Below, piece by piece: positions 41,242 through 52,781 of a DNA stretch of 64,000 bases. Both the position numbers and the translations under genes were made by a program. Where the stretch lies: contig JABTUM010000002.1 in the NCBI GenBank assembly GCA_015075375.1, positions 1,723,393-1,787,392 of the forward strand, given 5' to 3'. The notes below the pieces were generated by a model. The model was given only the letters and a program-made list of their open reading frames with translations, did not search any database and had not been told where the DNA came from. Within the stretch, counting starts at the first letter, position 1, and each line of letters starts with the position of its first letter. The stretch comes from Planctomycetota bacterium. GTDB lineage: Bacteria > Planctomycetota > SZUA-567 > H5-PLA8.

Positions 41242-44200
41242 ATGGCCTATAAGGTGCGCTACCGGCTGAAGTTGCTGTACTGGTGGGGGGTTCTTGAAGC
41301 TGTGATTCGCAGGGGCCGCGTCTCCAGCGCGAGCGCGCGACTGCGCTTTCTTGCCGCGATGGCGGCATGGAGTGCGGCGTGCGTACTCACGTGCCCGGCC
41401 GAAGAGACCGCGCCACGCCCCATCGGGCTCGTACGCAGCTACTGGACTCAGGTGGCCGCCAGCGCCCACGGACTCGGCAACGAGCCTCCCCAGGCGGGCG
41501 CCTCGCCGCAGCTCGCGCCCGGGCACTACCAGATCGTTCCGCTCCCGCCCAAACGCCAGGTCCGGATTCTGATTCAGGCCGACGCCGCGGCCGAAGCCGC
41601 TCACGCGCTGGAAGCTTTTGCTTTGCAGCAGAGTCCCTGGACGCGGCGCGCGGGCGCCGAGGACGAAGAAGCGCCGGCGCCGGGCATCGGCGCCGTGGGC
41701 GGGCGGCTCGAGCTGAACTGGCTTTCGGCCGCCGAGGCGCGCGTACCCGTCTCCTGGCCCGATCTCTCCGGACTGCTGCTCGCGCTGCCCGCAGGCAGCC
41801 CCGCGGCGCTTGGGATTCGCGTCGAGGTGCTGGAAGACGAGCCGCAGGCGCAAGCGTGGGAATACTTCCGGCAGCGCATGCTCCAAGCGTTGGCGCAACC
41901 CGGGGCCACCGCGCTGCCCGAGGCCGCGCCGGCGGGAGTCTGCGTCTCGCGCGAGGAAACCGTTCGAATGCTGCCGGGCGGTCATCCCGGCGCGCTACCG
42001 CCGGATGAGCGGGATCTGTTTCGCGCGCTGGCGTCCGTGTACTTCTCGCAGCATTGGCTCGAAGAAGCGCCGCTGGCGGGCGAGACGTGGGTGGCATCCG
42101 TTCTTGCGCCGCTGGGCACGGGCGAGACGTGGGCGCTGCCCGAAGAAGACGAATACCGCCTGCTCCCCGATGCCGGCGAATTGGCCTACACGGTGGAGGG
42201 CCCCGGAGTGCTGGAGCTATCCACGCGAGCGCGCTTTCGAAGCGCCGACCTGACGCCGTTCATCGAATACCGTCTGGAGGCGCATCTGGGTTCGGACGGC
42301 GCGCGGACCTGGACGGTGGAGACTCGGCCCGACCAGCTTCAAGGCTGGCGCCTGGATGCGGAAGCGGCGCCGATCGGGCGGTTGCGCGTACGGCGCATGG
42401 CGCTGCCCCCGGGGCGTTGGGCGCTGCGGTTGAAGGCCGATCGCTCGATGTGGACGTCGGTGCGTCTGCGCCGGCAGAAGCCTCGGCTGGCCGAAGCGTT
42501 GAGCGGCGCGGCGTTGGCGAAGACCTGGCAGCAGGCGCAGCAGATGCTGCAGAGCCGGCCGGCTTCGCCGTGGCGGACGTACGGCGAGGCGCTGAGTTCC
42601 GCGGCCGTGGCGCAAGGCGCGCGCGCCGCGGAATTGTTCGCTCAGGTTCGCGACGACGCGCACGCGCCGGCTGAACTGCGCCGCGCGGCAGGCTACCGGC
42701 TGGCGCGGCAGCTCGTTTCCGAAGGCGCATGGGAAAAGCTGGCCGCGGCACTCGAAACGTTTCAAGCGCTCCCGCAAGCGTCCGGCGCATGGGGCGAAGA
42801 CGTGGACCGCGCGGCGCGGACGCTCGCGATCTACGCGGCTCCGGATTACCCGGCGGCCCTGGACCTCGCGCGGCCGCTGCTCGAACACGACGCACGCGAT
42901 CCGCGCGTGCATGAGGCGCTAACCGTAGCGTCGCTGCGCGATCCGGCGCGAGAAGGCGCCCGGCCGGGGTATATACGGCACCTGTGGATCGTCCGGGATG
43001 CGCGCCCGTGGGACGAGGACGTGCGCTGGAGCGCCATCACCGCCTGGGACCGCGATACGTACTGGCGCGACTTCGACGCCGACCGGATCGACGCGCGCGA
43101 AGCGCAGCGGACCCTGCGTCCGGCGGTGCTCTACCGCGGCGGCGCGGACGAAAAGGCTTTGAGCGCCACGTACCCCGGCGTCATGGGGCGGCTCGACGAC
43201 GATTACTTCCCGCTGCCGCCCGACGCGGCGCACGCGCTGGCGGCGCCGACGGCCGGACAGACGCTGCGCTTCTTGGCGGTGCGGCCGCAAAGCGGCCCGG
43301 CCGGACTGCGGCTGGATCTGGACGGAAAACCGTGGCGCGAGTGGGGGCTGCTCGAAGCGTGGGAACCGCTGGCGGTGCGTTTGCCGCCGGAGGTTGGGAC
43401 GCTTGCGGTCGGCGGCGCCGGCGGCGAGACGCAGCTTTACGCGGCGGGCGCGAGCCTGGCGCTGCCGCGCCTGGGCGCGGAGCCGCTGCTGGGCTGGCGC
43501 CCCGGCGTCTTCCACCGCGTGGGCACGCCGTCGCCGGTCTTCCGCATGGATCCCTCGGACACGGAAGGCTTCATTCGCGCGACACTGAGGCTGACCGGGG
43601 ATGAAGCCCCTCCACGGGTGCGGATCAGCCTGGACGGCAAGCTGCACCGCGAACTGCGGCTGCTGCCCGATCCGCAGGCCGCCACGGCTTCGGGGGAGCG
43701 TTTCTTTACCTGGGACTTCGCGGTGCCTCCCGAGACGCGCGCGATCGGCCTCGAGGCCGACGGCGAAGGCCTTTGGGTGCAGCTCGCGCAGCGCCGGCGC
43801 CGCAGCGAGAACGAACTGGGCGCGCCGCCGGCGGCCGGACGCTTCCGGCCCGAACCGGCCGCGGCATCGACACCGGCCGAACGGGAGGCATGGGCGGCCG
43901 ATCCGGCTTCCGCCTGGACCGAATTGGCCCGGCTTTCGGAACTCCTGCAAGACGGCGACGCGCCGTGGACGAACCGCGTCGAATGGCTGCGCCGACGTGC
44001 GTCGCTGCTGACCGCGCTGCTGGCGCCGACGCGCGCAAGGAGCGACCTGGAGCGGGCGCTGGACTTCTACGCGCCGGAAGATCCGGAGCGCTGCGCGGTG
44101 CTGCTCGATCAGGCGGAACTGGAACAGGAATGGGGCGCGGCGGAAGACGCGGCGTTGTGCCTGGAGGCGCTGCGCAAGCTGGACTGCTACGGCCCGCGCA

Positions 44201-47200
44201 TCGCGCTGGGGCTGGGTTTGTGGTACTTGCAGCAGGGCGAGAGCGAATTCGCGGAAGCGCATTTCCGCGAGGCTTCGCACGATCCTCAAGCCGCGGCGCA
44301 GGCCGCATTGGGGCTCGCGCTGCTGTTGGAAGAACGCGAAGCGCTGGACGAAGCGGCCGAAGCGCTGGCGCGGGCGCGCGCGGCGCTGATTCCACCGGGC
44401 CGCGCCTACCGGATCGCGCTGCGCTTGCAGGCGCGGCTCGCCGTGCGCGCCAACCGGCATCTGGACGCCGCGAAGTTGCTCGAAGACGGACTGGCGGCGC
44501 TGCGCCTGCGGCTGGAGGACGGCGACGCTTCGTTCACGTTGTACCAGGAAATCGAGCGTCTGGAGAAGTTGGCGGCGAGCCTGCGGCGGCTGGACGCGCT
44601 GCGGACAGGCGAGGCCTCGGCCGTTCACGATCTGGCGCTGGGCCAGGCGTGCGAAGCGGAACTCTTCGCGGCGCCGGTGGAACACTGGCGCGCACTGGAA
44701 CCGTACGCGCTGGAGAAATATCCGGCCGCGCCGCCGTGCTACCTGGAGCGCTCGGAGCGCTTTTATCTTTACTACGCGGTGCAAGGCGATGCGGACCTGG
44801 TCTTCTCGGTGCGCGGACCGGCTCGGGTGCGGCTGGCGGTGCGTCCGGACCACCCGCTCGAGAACGGACGCGTTCTTCCGGCCGAACCGCTGCGGCTCGC
44901 GGTGTATTGCGCGGGCATCGGTCCGATCCGTAGGTTGATCGTGGGCAGCCGCACGTCCGACCAGGTTCGCTATCCGGTGGACCTTAAGCTCGCGCCGGGA
45001 CGGCGCATCAACATCGAGTTCGAAGTGCCGCCCGGCAAGCGCTCGGTGCGCGTCTCGACGCTGGCCGGATCGGCGCACGTGCGGCCGCTGGTGCTCGAAC
45101 CGCGCAGCGACGAGAGCCTGCTGCCCGACTCGAAGCTCAACGCGCGCGACGCCTACCTGCGCGCGGCGCTGGCGCCCGAGACGGGCGCGCCGGAAGACAT
45201 CGCCGCGCGCCTGGCCGCGCGCGTGAGCATGGGCCTGGAGCCTCCGCCGGAGGACGCGAACGACCCGGCGCTCTGGTTCGCCGCGGGCCGCTTCGACCGA
45301 ACGTTGGAGTTGCTGACGCCCGAACGCGCGCGCAGCCGCGAGGACTTGGTGCTGCGCGGGCGCGCACTGCTGGCGGCGGGACGCTTCGAGGATGCGCTGG
45401 ACTGGCTGCCCGAAGGCGAAGCGCGCTCGGATGCGCTGCAAGGCCGCGGGGAGGAATTGGCCGCGGCGGTGATGCGGGACGGCTTCCGGCCGCTGGACGA
45501 GCGGATCTTGAGCGCACTGAACTGTTTCGAACGGCTGCCCGCCTCGCGCGCCTGCGATCCGCAAGTCGAGCGGCTGTCCGAAGCGCTGCGGCAGGCGACG
45601 GTGCTGCGCAGCCTCTCGGATGCGCTGGGCGACGTGCCGCTGCATCGGGTGATCCTCCGCGAAGCGGCCCGCGTGTACGAGTCGACCGGCCGCGCGCCTT
45701 CGGGGACGCAGTTCCACGAAGCGATGGTGATGCCGCAGTGGCGCGAAACGGGGCTGCTGCTTCCGGTGGACGATCTGCTGCGGCTGGATCTGATCAGCAC
45801 CAAACCGTTCCGCGTGGCCTTGCAGTTGGGCGGCGCGCCGGTCTTCTACGGAAAAGAAGCCGAACGCGCGGGCGCGACGCTGAGCGTGCTGCGGGAAGAC
45901 CAAGAATGGTACCGGCACCCCGTGCGGCTGGACCGCGTGGAGACGCTCTACGCCGGGGAATTGCCGGCGGGCGCGCACCGCCTGCGCCTGGGCCTGGATT
46001 ACGACGCGCAGGTGTGGCGAGTCCGCGCGCGGCTGCTCACGTCGATACCGCTGGCCGAACACAGCCCGGTGGTGAAGCTCGACGGCGTGGACTGGTACGC
46101 ACTGCCGAAGGTCAATCCGTGGCGCTACGCCCGCGCGACGAGTGCCGCGCCGCTGACGTTCCAGGTGGCCGGCCCCACGCAGCTTCGTTTGCGCTCCACG
46201 TCGGAAGGCTCCGGCACGTATGCGTTCCGCGTGCGCGCGTGGCGCGAGGGGCATCCGGCGGTGGCCGTGGATCATCCGGTACCGGTCGCTGCGGGCGAGC
46301 GCCTGGAGGCCGAGATCGACGGACGGGCCACGCAGCTCAGCCTGCCGCATCTCGAAGACTTGAACTTGTCCGAACGGACGCTGTACCGCGTCGAGGTCGC
46401 GCCCGAAGGCGCGGAAGCGCTTTTGCTGCGCGTGGCGTACCGGACGCTGGCCGAGCGCGGGCAGCCGCGCGGCGAGGAGCCCGACGCGCCGGCGGCTCCG
46501 AAGGTCGAGCCCGCCCCTACCCCCACGGCCGTACCGGCCGCGCCCGCGACCCCGGATTTGCCCGAGTCGCCCCAAGCACCCGCGGAAGCACTGCCGCCGT
46601 CCACACTTTCCCAGGCGTTGCAGGCGCCGGTTCGAGACGCCGAGGCGGTGGAAGATACGGGCAACGGGCAATGGTCGGCGTTCAGCAACTTCAATTTCGA
46701 AGACGCGAAGATCACGTTGGACGACCAGTCCTACCAGGATTGGTTCGGGATCGGCTTCGGGTACGACCGGCGCATCCGCGAGAACGGCCCGCATTTCGGC
46801 GCGACGGTCCAAGGCCGCTGGCTTCAGGATTCCGATGTGCCCGTGGGAGATTTCGAGTTAACCGGCTTCGTACCGCTGCCGGTAGCGGAGCGTTTCTACC
46901 TGAGCCTGCAAGCCGAGGGGCACGTGCAGGAAGACGGCCCCGGCATCCCGGCCTCGGGCAGCGTGCGCGCGCGCTTGGGCAAGTCGTGGAAGCTGCCGAA
47001 GGAACTGGAGTTCCGAACTTCGCTGGAACTGGGTGCGTGGGGCAGCACGCTGAGCGACCCCAACGATACGCGTTTCCTGGCGTACGAAGTCTACAACAAC
47101 TTCGCCGACGATCACCCCTACTGGCTGACGCCTCGCGCGCGCTTGACCTGGGCTCCGTTCCGCGACCTTGAGGTGTACAGCGAGATCGCCGCGCGGACGA

Positions 47201-47562
47201 ACAACGATCTTAACCCGGGCGATCTGGACCGCTGGTGGGTGCATAGCGGCCTGGAAGGTTACCAGCACGGCTTTACGTGGAGTTTGCGGCATACGTACCT
47301 GGCGCGCCTGAACGACGATCTGCGCGGCCGGGCCTCGCACGAAAACCGCTTCCAGGCCAAACTGAGTTACGATTCGTGGGCGGCCAAGTCGTTCATGCTG
47401 CAGCCGTTCATCAGCTACGAGCAGGTTTTCGAACGCGACAGCCACAGTCTCTTCTTCGGCTTGCGGGTGATCCTGGGCAAGCGGGACGGCCGGCCTTATT
47501 TTCATTCCGCGCCGGGACTCCCCTTCCGCTCGGAAAGAGAGTATCTTGGACCGGCGCCATGA
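41242..47562 (+). CDS. Giant periplasmic TPR protein with C-terminal outer-membrane beta-barrel (BcsC/PgaA/NfrA-like exporter architecture)
   Basis: A 2106-residue protein. A signal region lies in the first 55 residues (LRFLAAMAAWSAACVLTCPA). Several beta-sandwich-like domains alternate with helical TPR-like stretches at about residues 420-560, 930-1130 and 1340-1450 (e.g. GLGLWYLQQGESEFAEAHFR). After a Pro/Ala linker near 1755-1795, the last 310 residues look like an outer-membrane barrel: amphipathic strands such as WFGIGFGYDRRIRENGPHFG and a terminal HSLFFGLRVILGKRD. TPR plus barrel is the layout of BcsC, PgaA, PelB and NfrA, which export polymers. Start codon is uncertain (ATG 41242, GTG 41302, ATG 41359). 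The stop overlaps the next start by ATGA. Substrate is inferred from neighbours only. Confidence 0.8.
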   Translation: MAYKVRYRLKLLYWWGVLEAVIRRGRVSSASARLRFLAAMAAWSAACVLTCPAEETAPRPIGLVRSYWTQVAASAHGLGNEPPQAGASPQLAPGHYQIVPLPPKRQVRILIQADAAAEAAHALEAFALQQSPWTRRAGAEDEEAPAPGIGAVGGRLELNWLSAAEARVPVSWPDLSGLLLALPAGSPAALGIRVEVLEDEPQAQAWEYFRQRMLQALAQPGATALPEAAPAGVCVSREETVRMLPGGHPGALPPDERDLFRALASVYFSQHWLEEAPLAGETWVASVLAPLGTGETWALPEEDEYRLLPDAGELAYTVEGPGVLELSTRARFRSADLTPFIEYRLEAHLGSDGARTWTVETRPDQLQGWRLDAEAAPIGRLRVRRMALPPGRWALRLKADRSMWTSVRLRRQKPRLAEALSGAALAKTWQQAQQMLQSRPASPWRTYGEALSSAAVAQGARAAELFAQVRDDAHAPAELRRAAGYRLARQLVSEGAWEKLAAALETFQALPQASGAWGEDVDRAARTLAIYAAPDYPAALDLARPLLEHDARDPRVHEALTVASLRDPAREGARPGYIRHLWIVRDARPWDEDVRWSAITAWDRDTYWRDFDADRIDAREAQRTLRPAVLYRGGADEKALSATYPGVMGRLDDDYFPLPPDAAHALAAPTAGQTLRFLAVRPQSGPAGLRLDLDGKPWREWGLLEAWEPLAVRLPPEVGTLAVGGAGGETQLYAAGASLALPRLGAEPLLGWRPGVFHRVGTPSPVFRMDPSDTEGFIRATLRLTGDEAPPRVRISLDGKLHRELRLLPDPQAATASGERFFTWDFAVPPETRAIGLEADGEGLWVQLAQRRRRSENELGAPPAAGRFRPEPAAASTPAEREAWAADPASAWTELARLSELLQDGDAPWTNRVEWLRRRASLLTALLAPTRARSDLERALDFYAPEDPERCAVLLDQAELEQEWGAAEDAALCLEALRKLDCYGPRIALGLGLWYLQQGESEFAEAHFREASHDPQAAAQAALGLALLLEEREALDEAAEALARARAALIPPGRAYRIALRLQARLAVRANRHLDAAKLLEDGLAALRLRLEDGDASFTLYQEIERLEKLAASLRRLDALRTGEASAVHDLALGQACEAELFAAPVEHWRALEPYALEKYPAAPPCYLERSERFYLYYAVQGDADLVFSVRGPARVRLAVRPDHPLENGRVLPAEPLRLAVYCAGIGPIRRLIVGSRTSDQVRYPVDLKLAPGRRINIEFEVPPGKRSVRVSTLAGSAHVRPLVLEPRSDESLLPDSKLNARDAYLRAALAPETGAPEDIAARLAARVSMGLEPPPEDANDPALWFAAGRFDRTLELLTPERARSREDLVLRGRALLAAGRFEDALDWLPEGEARSDALQGRGEELAAAVMRDGFRPLDERILSALNCFERLPASRACDPQVERLSEALRQATVLRSLSDALGDVPLHRVILREAARVYESTGRAPSGTQFHEAMVMPQWRETGLLLPVDDLLRLDLISTKPFRVALQLGGAPVFYGKEAERAGATLSVLREDQEWYRHPVRLDRVETLYAGELPAGAHRLRLGLDYDAQVWRVRARLLTSIPLAEHSPVVKLDGVDWYALPKVNPWRYARATSAAPLTFQVAGPTQLRLRSTSEGSGTYAFRVRAWREGHPAVAVDHPVPVAAGERLEAEIDGRATQLSLPHLEDLNLSERTLYRVEVAPEGAEALLLRVAYRTLAERGQPRGEEPDAPAAPKVEPAPTPTAVPAAPATPDLPESPQAPAEALPPSTLSQALQAPVRDAEAVEDTGNGQWSAFSNFNFEDAKITLDDQSYQDWFGIGFGYDRRIRENGPHFGATVQGRWLQDSDVPVGDFELTGFVPLPVAERFYLSLQAEGHVQEDGPGIPASGSVRARLGKSWKLPKELEFRTSLELGAWGSTLSDPNDTRFLAYEVYNNFADDHPYWLTPRARLTWAPFRDLEVYSEIAARTNNDLNPGDLDRWWVHSGLEGYQHGFTWSLRHTYLARLNDDLRGRASHENRFQAKLSYDSWAAKSFMLQPFISYEQVFERDSHSLFFGLRVILGKRDGRPYFHSAPGLPFRSEREYLGPAP

Positions 47563-49737
47563 GCGCCCCTGCGGTATTAAGCGAATCGGTTTCCCAAGCG
47601 GTCCCCGACACGCGGGACTTGCGCGAACTGGTCGGCGAGAGCCTCGAACCGCTCTTCGCCCGGCTAAACGCGGTCCTGGTGGATCACTTTCTCGTCGAGT
47701 TGGAAGCGTGGGTGCGCGAAGCGCGGCAGGGCGTGCAGGCGCCCCCCGGTCTGCGCCTGGCGCGGTTGGCGGCGATCCAAGGCGCGATTCAGGCCGCGCA
47801 TCGCTCGCGCTACCGCGTGAGCGAATGGCGCACGGGGCTGGATCTCCTGCGCGAGCGTGTGGCGCAATCCACGGTCGAAGACGAAGCACACACGTTGATC
47901 CTTCAGTTCCTTGCGCAGATCGACCCGCGCGGGGTCAACCTGGCCGAGGACCGCAAAGCACTCAAACGCTGGATGGACCTTAAGGCGGTCGAAGAGCGCG
48001 TGCTGCGGCAGCAGACTTCCGAAGAGAACCTTCAGGAGATTGCGCTGCGCGCGGCAGGGGCGCTTTGCGCGGACGAAGCGCGCGCCATGTCCGGCCGGGG
48101 CGGCCCGCCCCAGGATTTGCTGCGCCAGCTCTTCGAACAGACCGGCGTGCTGGGCTTCCTGCGCCAGTACTTGGGCGGCCGGGCACACTGGCGCCTGGCC
48201 GTTGCGGCGCTGCACGCCCTGGGCGCGATCCTGAAGGTTCTGCCCCCGGAAGCGCGGAAGGAACAGGTCGATCTGGAAGCCTTCCAAAGCGTCTACCGTC
48301 TGAGCCTGCTCGACGACTCCAACGTCTGGGTGCAGCGGCAGGCGCTGGAGACGCTGGTGCTCTTCGATCTCGACGAGGCGCTGCAGGCGTTCAAGTCGCG
48401 CCTGGAAGCGGGCGCGCAGCGCCGCGACGACGACCTCTTCGTGCGCCGCAAAATCGTGGACCTGCTGGCCGATTTTCCCCAGCGCGCCGAGGCGTACAAC
48501 CTGCTCTCCGGCGTCCTGGTGCGCAAAGACAAGAGCGAGCACGTCCGCGTCGGCGTCGTGCAGGCCCTGGCGCGCATGCCGCTCACGCTTTGCGCCGGGG
48601 TGCTCGAAGAGGTGCTGGGACAGGCCAAAGGCATCCCGGGCGACCCGTGCGCGCAGGTCCGGACCGCGGCGTACCTGGCCGCGCTGCAGAAGGTCGCACC
48701 GGGCGGCCTCGATCTGCCCGATAACAAGTGGATCTTCGAACTGACGTTGCGCGCGCTGCAGGGCGATCCGGACATGCTCTTCACGCGCGCCTTACTGGAA
48801 CGACTGCCGCGGCTGGCTTCGCAATTGACCGGCCCGGTGCTGGGTGTACCGCCGCCGATCCAGAAGCTGCTGCAGGCCGTCGACGCGCTGATGGCGCGCA
48901 AGGGCGTCCCGTTGCTGCTGCTGCGCACCGCTCAAGAAGCGCGCGAGGCGCTGATCGTGACGCGGCTCCCGGCGTTTCCCGTCGTGGTGGCGCGTCTGCA
49001 AGGCAGTCTGGAGCAGTTGGAAGACGGCGACCGCTTCCGCGTGGCCACCTCCGACCTGGCGGCCGATCCGCCGGTGCTGGGCCGGATCCTGGCGCATCTT
49101 TCGCGCGACGATTTCGGATTTCATGCCGAGATTCGCGGCGAGACGACGACGATCCAGAAAGGCGACAGCTTCGGCGCGGCGCCGTGGCGATTGCTCCACG
49201 AACTCTTCCACCCCAGTCCCGACAAGCGGCAAGGCTGGTTCCATCATGTCGGCCGCAAGCCCTTCGGCCAGTTGCGCGCGCACCCGCTCACCTTGGGCGA
49301 GCAGTCGATGACCAAGGTTCCCGGCGAGCGCTACCACATGGAGATCGAAGGGCAATGGCGGCGCTATCTGCCGCTGGTGGACGACTGCTTCTCGCTCGCG
49401 CAGGGGCTTGTCGCGCCGGTCCACGTCCACCTGTTCAGTTCGCAGGGCATCACGACGCTGAGCGGCCCGCGCGGCCTGTGGCCGAAGCTGCGGCTGTATT
49501 TGAAGCTGACGTGGCGCTACGCGCATTACGCGGCGCTGCGCAACGTACCGGTCACGCAGGAAGACCAGTTGCCCGCGCGGCGCTACCTGGACGCGCTGCG
49601 CGAACTGGGCGTCGAGACGACCTTCTCGCCCCACGCCTACGTCGCGGAAGGCGCGTACCACGCGCTGAAAGATCCAACGCTGGAAACGATTTTCGGACCG
49701 GCGAAGCAGGCCGAAGAAGCGCCGAAAGGAGCCGCCG

Positions 49738-49751
<14 letters not shown>
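47559..49751 (+). CDS. HEAT-repeat protein of the polymer operon
   Basis: A 730-residue protein without signal peptide or membrane helix, so cytoplasmic. The middle, about residues 190-470, is a series of HEAT-like helical pairs (WRLAVAALHALGAILKVLPP, VWVQRQALETLVLFDLDEAL, HVRVGVVQALARMPLTLCAG). The C-terminal 250 residues are a separate alpha/beta domain that I do not recognise (HHVGRKPFGQLRAHPLTLGE, YHMEIEGQWRRYLPLVDDCF). ATG 47559 overlaps the exporter stop and its own end overlaps the PgsB-like start by 14 bases, so the three proteins are made together. HEAT scaffolds bind partners; a role in joining the synthase to the export machine is an inference. Confidence 0.82.
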
Positions 49752-52020
<2,269 letters not shown>

Positions 52021-52024
52021 TTGG

Positions 52025-52297
52025 TTACGCGACGGCCGCATGCTGCGGACCGCTGCGGCGCTGCTGGAGCAAGCCCTTCAACGCCTGGACCTGTTCGCCG
52101 AGCACCGAGCGCTGAAAGTCCGAACGGTCGGCGGCCGCGCGCAAGGTCGTGTTCTCGTGTTGCAGTTCGTAGACCTTCACCAAAAGCATGCGCAGCATCG
52201 CTTGAGCGGCGGCGGGATCGCTGGGAGGAACCGGCATTTCGGCAGCTTGGGCGGCGTGGGCTTCAGGCGCTTGGGGGTATCCGTAGGCTGCGTACAT
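52025..52297 (-). CDS. Small coiled-coil protein
   Basis: A 90-residue protein from ATG 52297 with GAGGAGG 7 bases upstream; the frame is open further upstream but without a start signal and through AT-rich intergenic DNA. The first 35 residues are Ala/Pro/Tyr-rich (YAAYGYPQAPEAHAAQAA). The rest forms a short coiled coil (AMLRMLLVKVYELQHENTTL, SVLGEQVQALKGLLQQRR). No family recognised. Its stop is 4 bases from the stop of the PgsB-like gene, with which it converges, and it is divergent from the FG-GAP gene. Confidence 0.72.
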   Translation of the reverse strand: MYAAYGYPQAPEAHAAQAAEMPVPPSDPAAAQAMLRMLLVKVYELQHENTTLRAAADRSDFQRSVLGEQVQALKGLLQQRRSGPQHAAVA

Positions 52298-52781
52298 GAT
52301 TGTGTCCTCCTCTTTCACGGATGGCCTTAAAGCAAGGACTTGGCCAAGCATGGCAAAATTATAAACCGTTGCAATTAAACATCCTATATGCTTGACCTCT
52401 TGTCTGCCGAAGTCCTTGGTCCAGGATTTATCGTCTAGAGTCCAGGATTGGAGTAGGTGGAGGTCCAAAAGCAGGCCCGATTGTTCAGCACGATGAAAAG
52501 CTATACATATCGAAAGACAAAATACGTCACTTTTTTTCGTTTGTGACAAAATAAGTCAATGCGACATTTTTTACTCGCACAATGTGACAAGACCGTCCCA
52601 AGCCCCTCCCTAAGTCACCTTCGTCCAGCTTTATGGACTCTTGAGAATTTAATTTAAGTCTAATCATAAAAACAGGTTAACGAAGCTCAATCCAAAGACT
52701 CGGACATTGGCATCCGGATTGTTCTACAGAGTGCAGTACGAAGTGCAAAACACCTGTGCAAAGAAGTTAGCGGAGAAAGTC
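52298..52781. promoter_or_regulatory. Long AT-rich divergent regulatory region with paired direct repeats
   Basis: The 484 bases hold no gene. Two direct copies of GTCCAGGATT lie at 52420 and 52441, exactly 21 bases (two helical turns) apart. Two copies of TGTGACAA lie at 52542 and 52583, 41 bases apart, the first inside TGAC-N7-GTCA. A T-rich run (CACTTTTTTTCG) lies between 52529 and 52540. This is the only large AT-rich gap within 41242-64000, so it is the likely control point for the FG-GAP to sensor cluster. Confidence 0.5.

Noticed and set aside
42919..46812. 1297-codon minus-strand open frame opposite the TPR-barrel gene
   Set aside because: Arg/Gln-rich antisense shadow; the plus strand encodes ordered domains and is coupled to the next gene.
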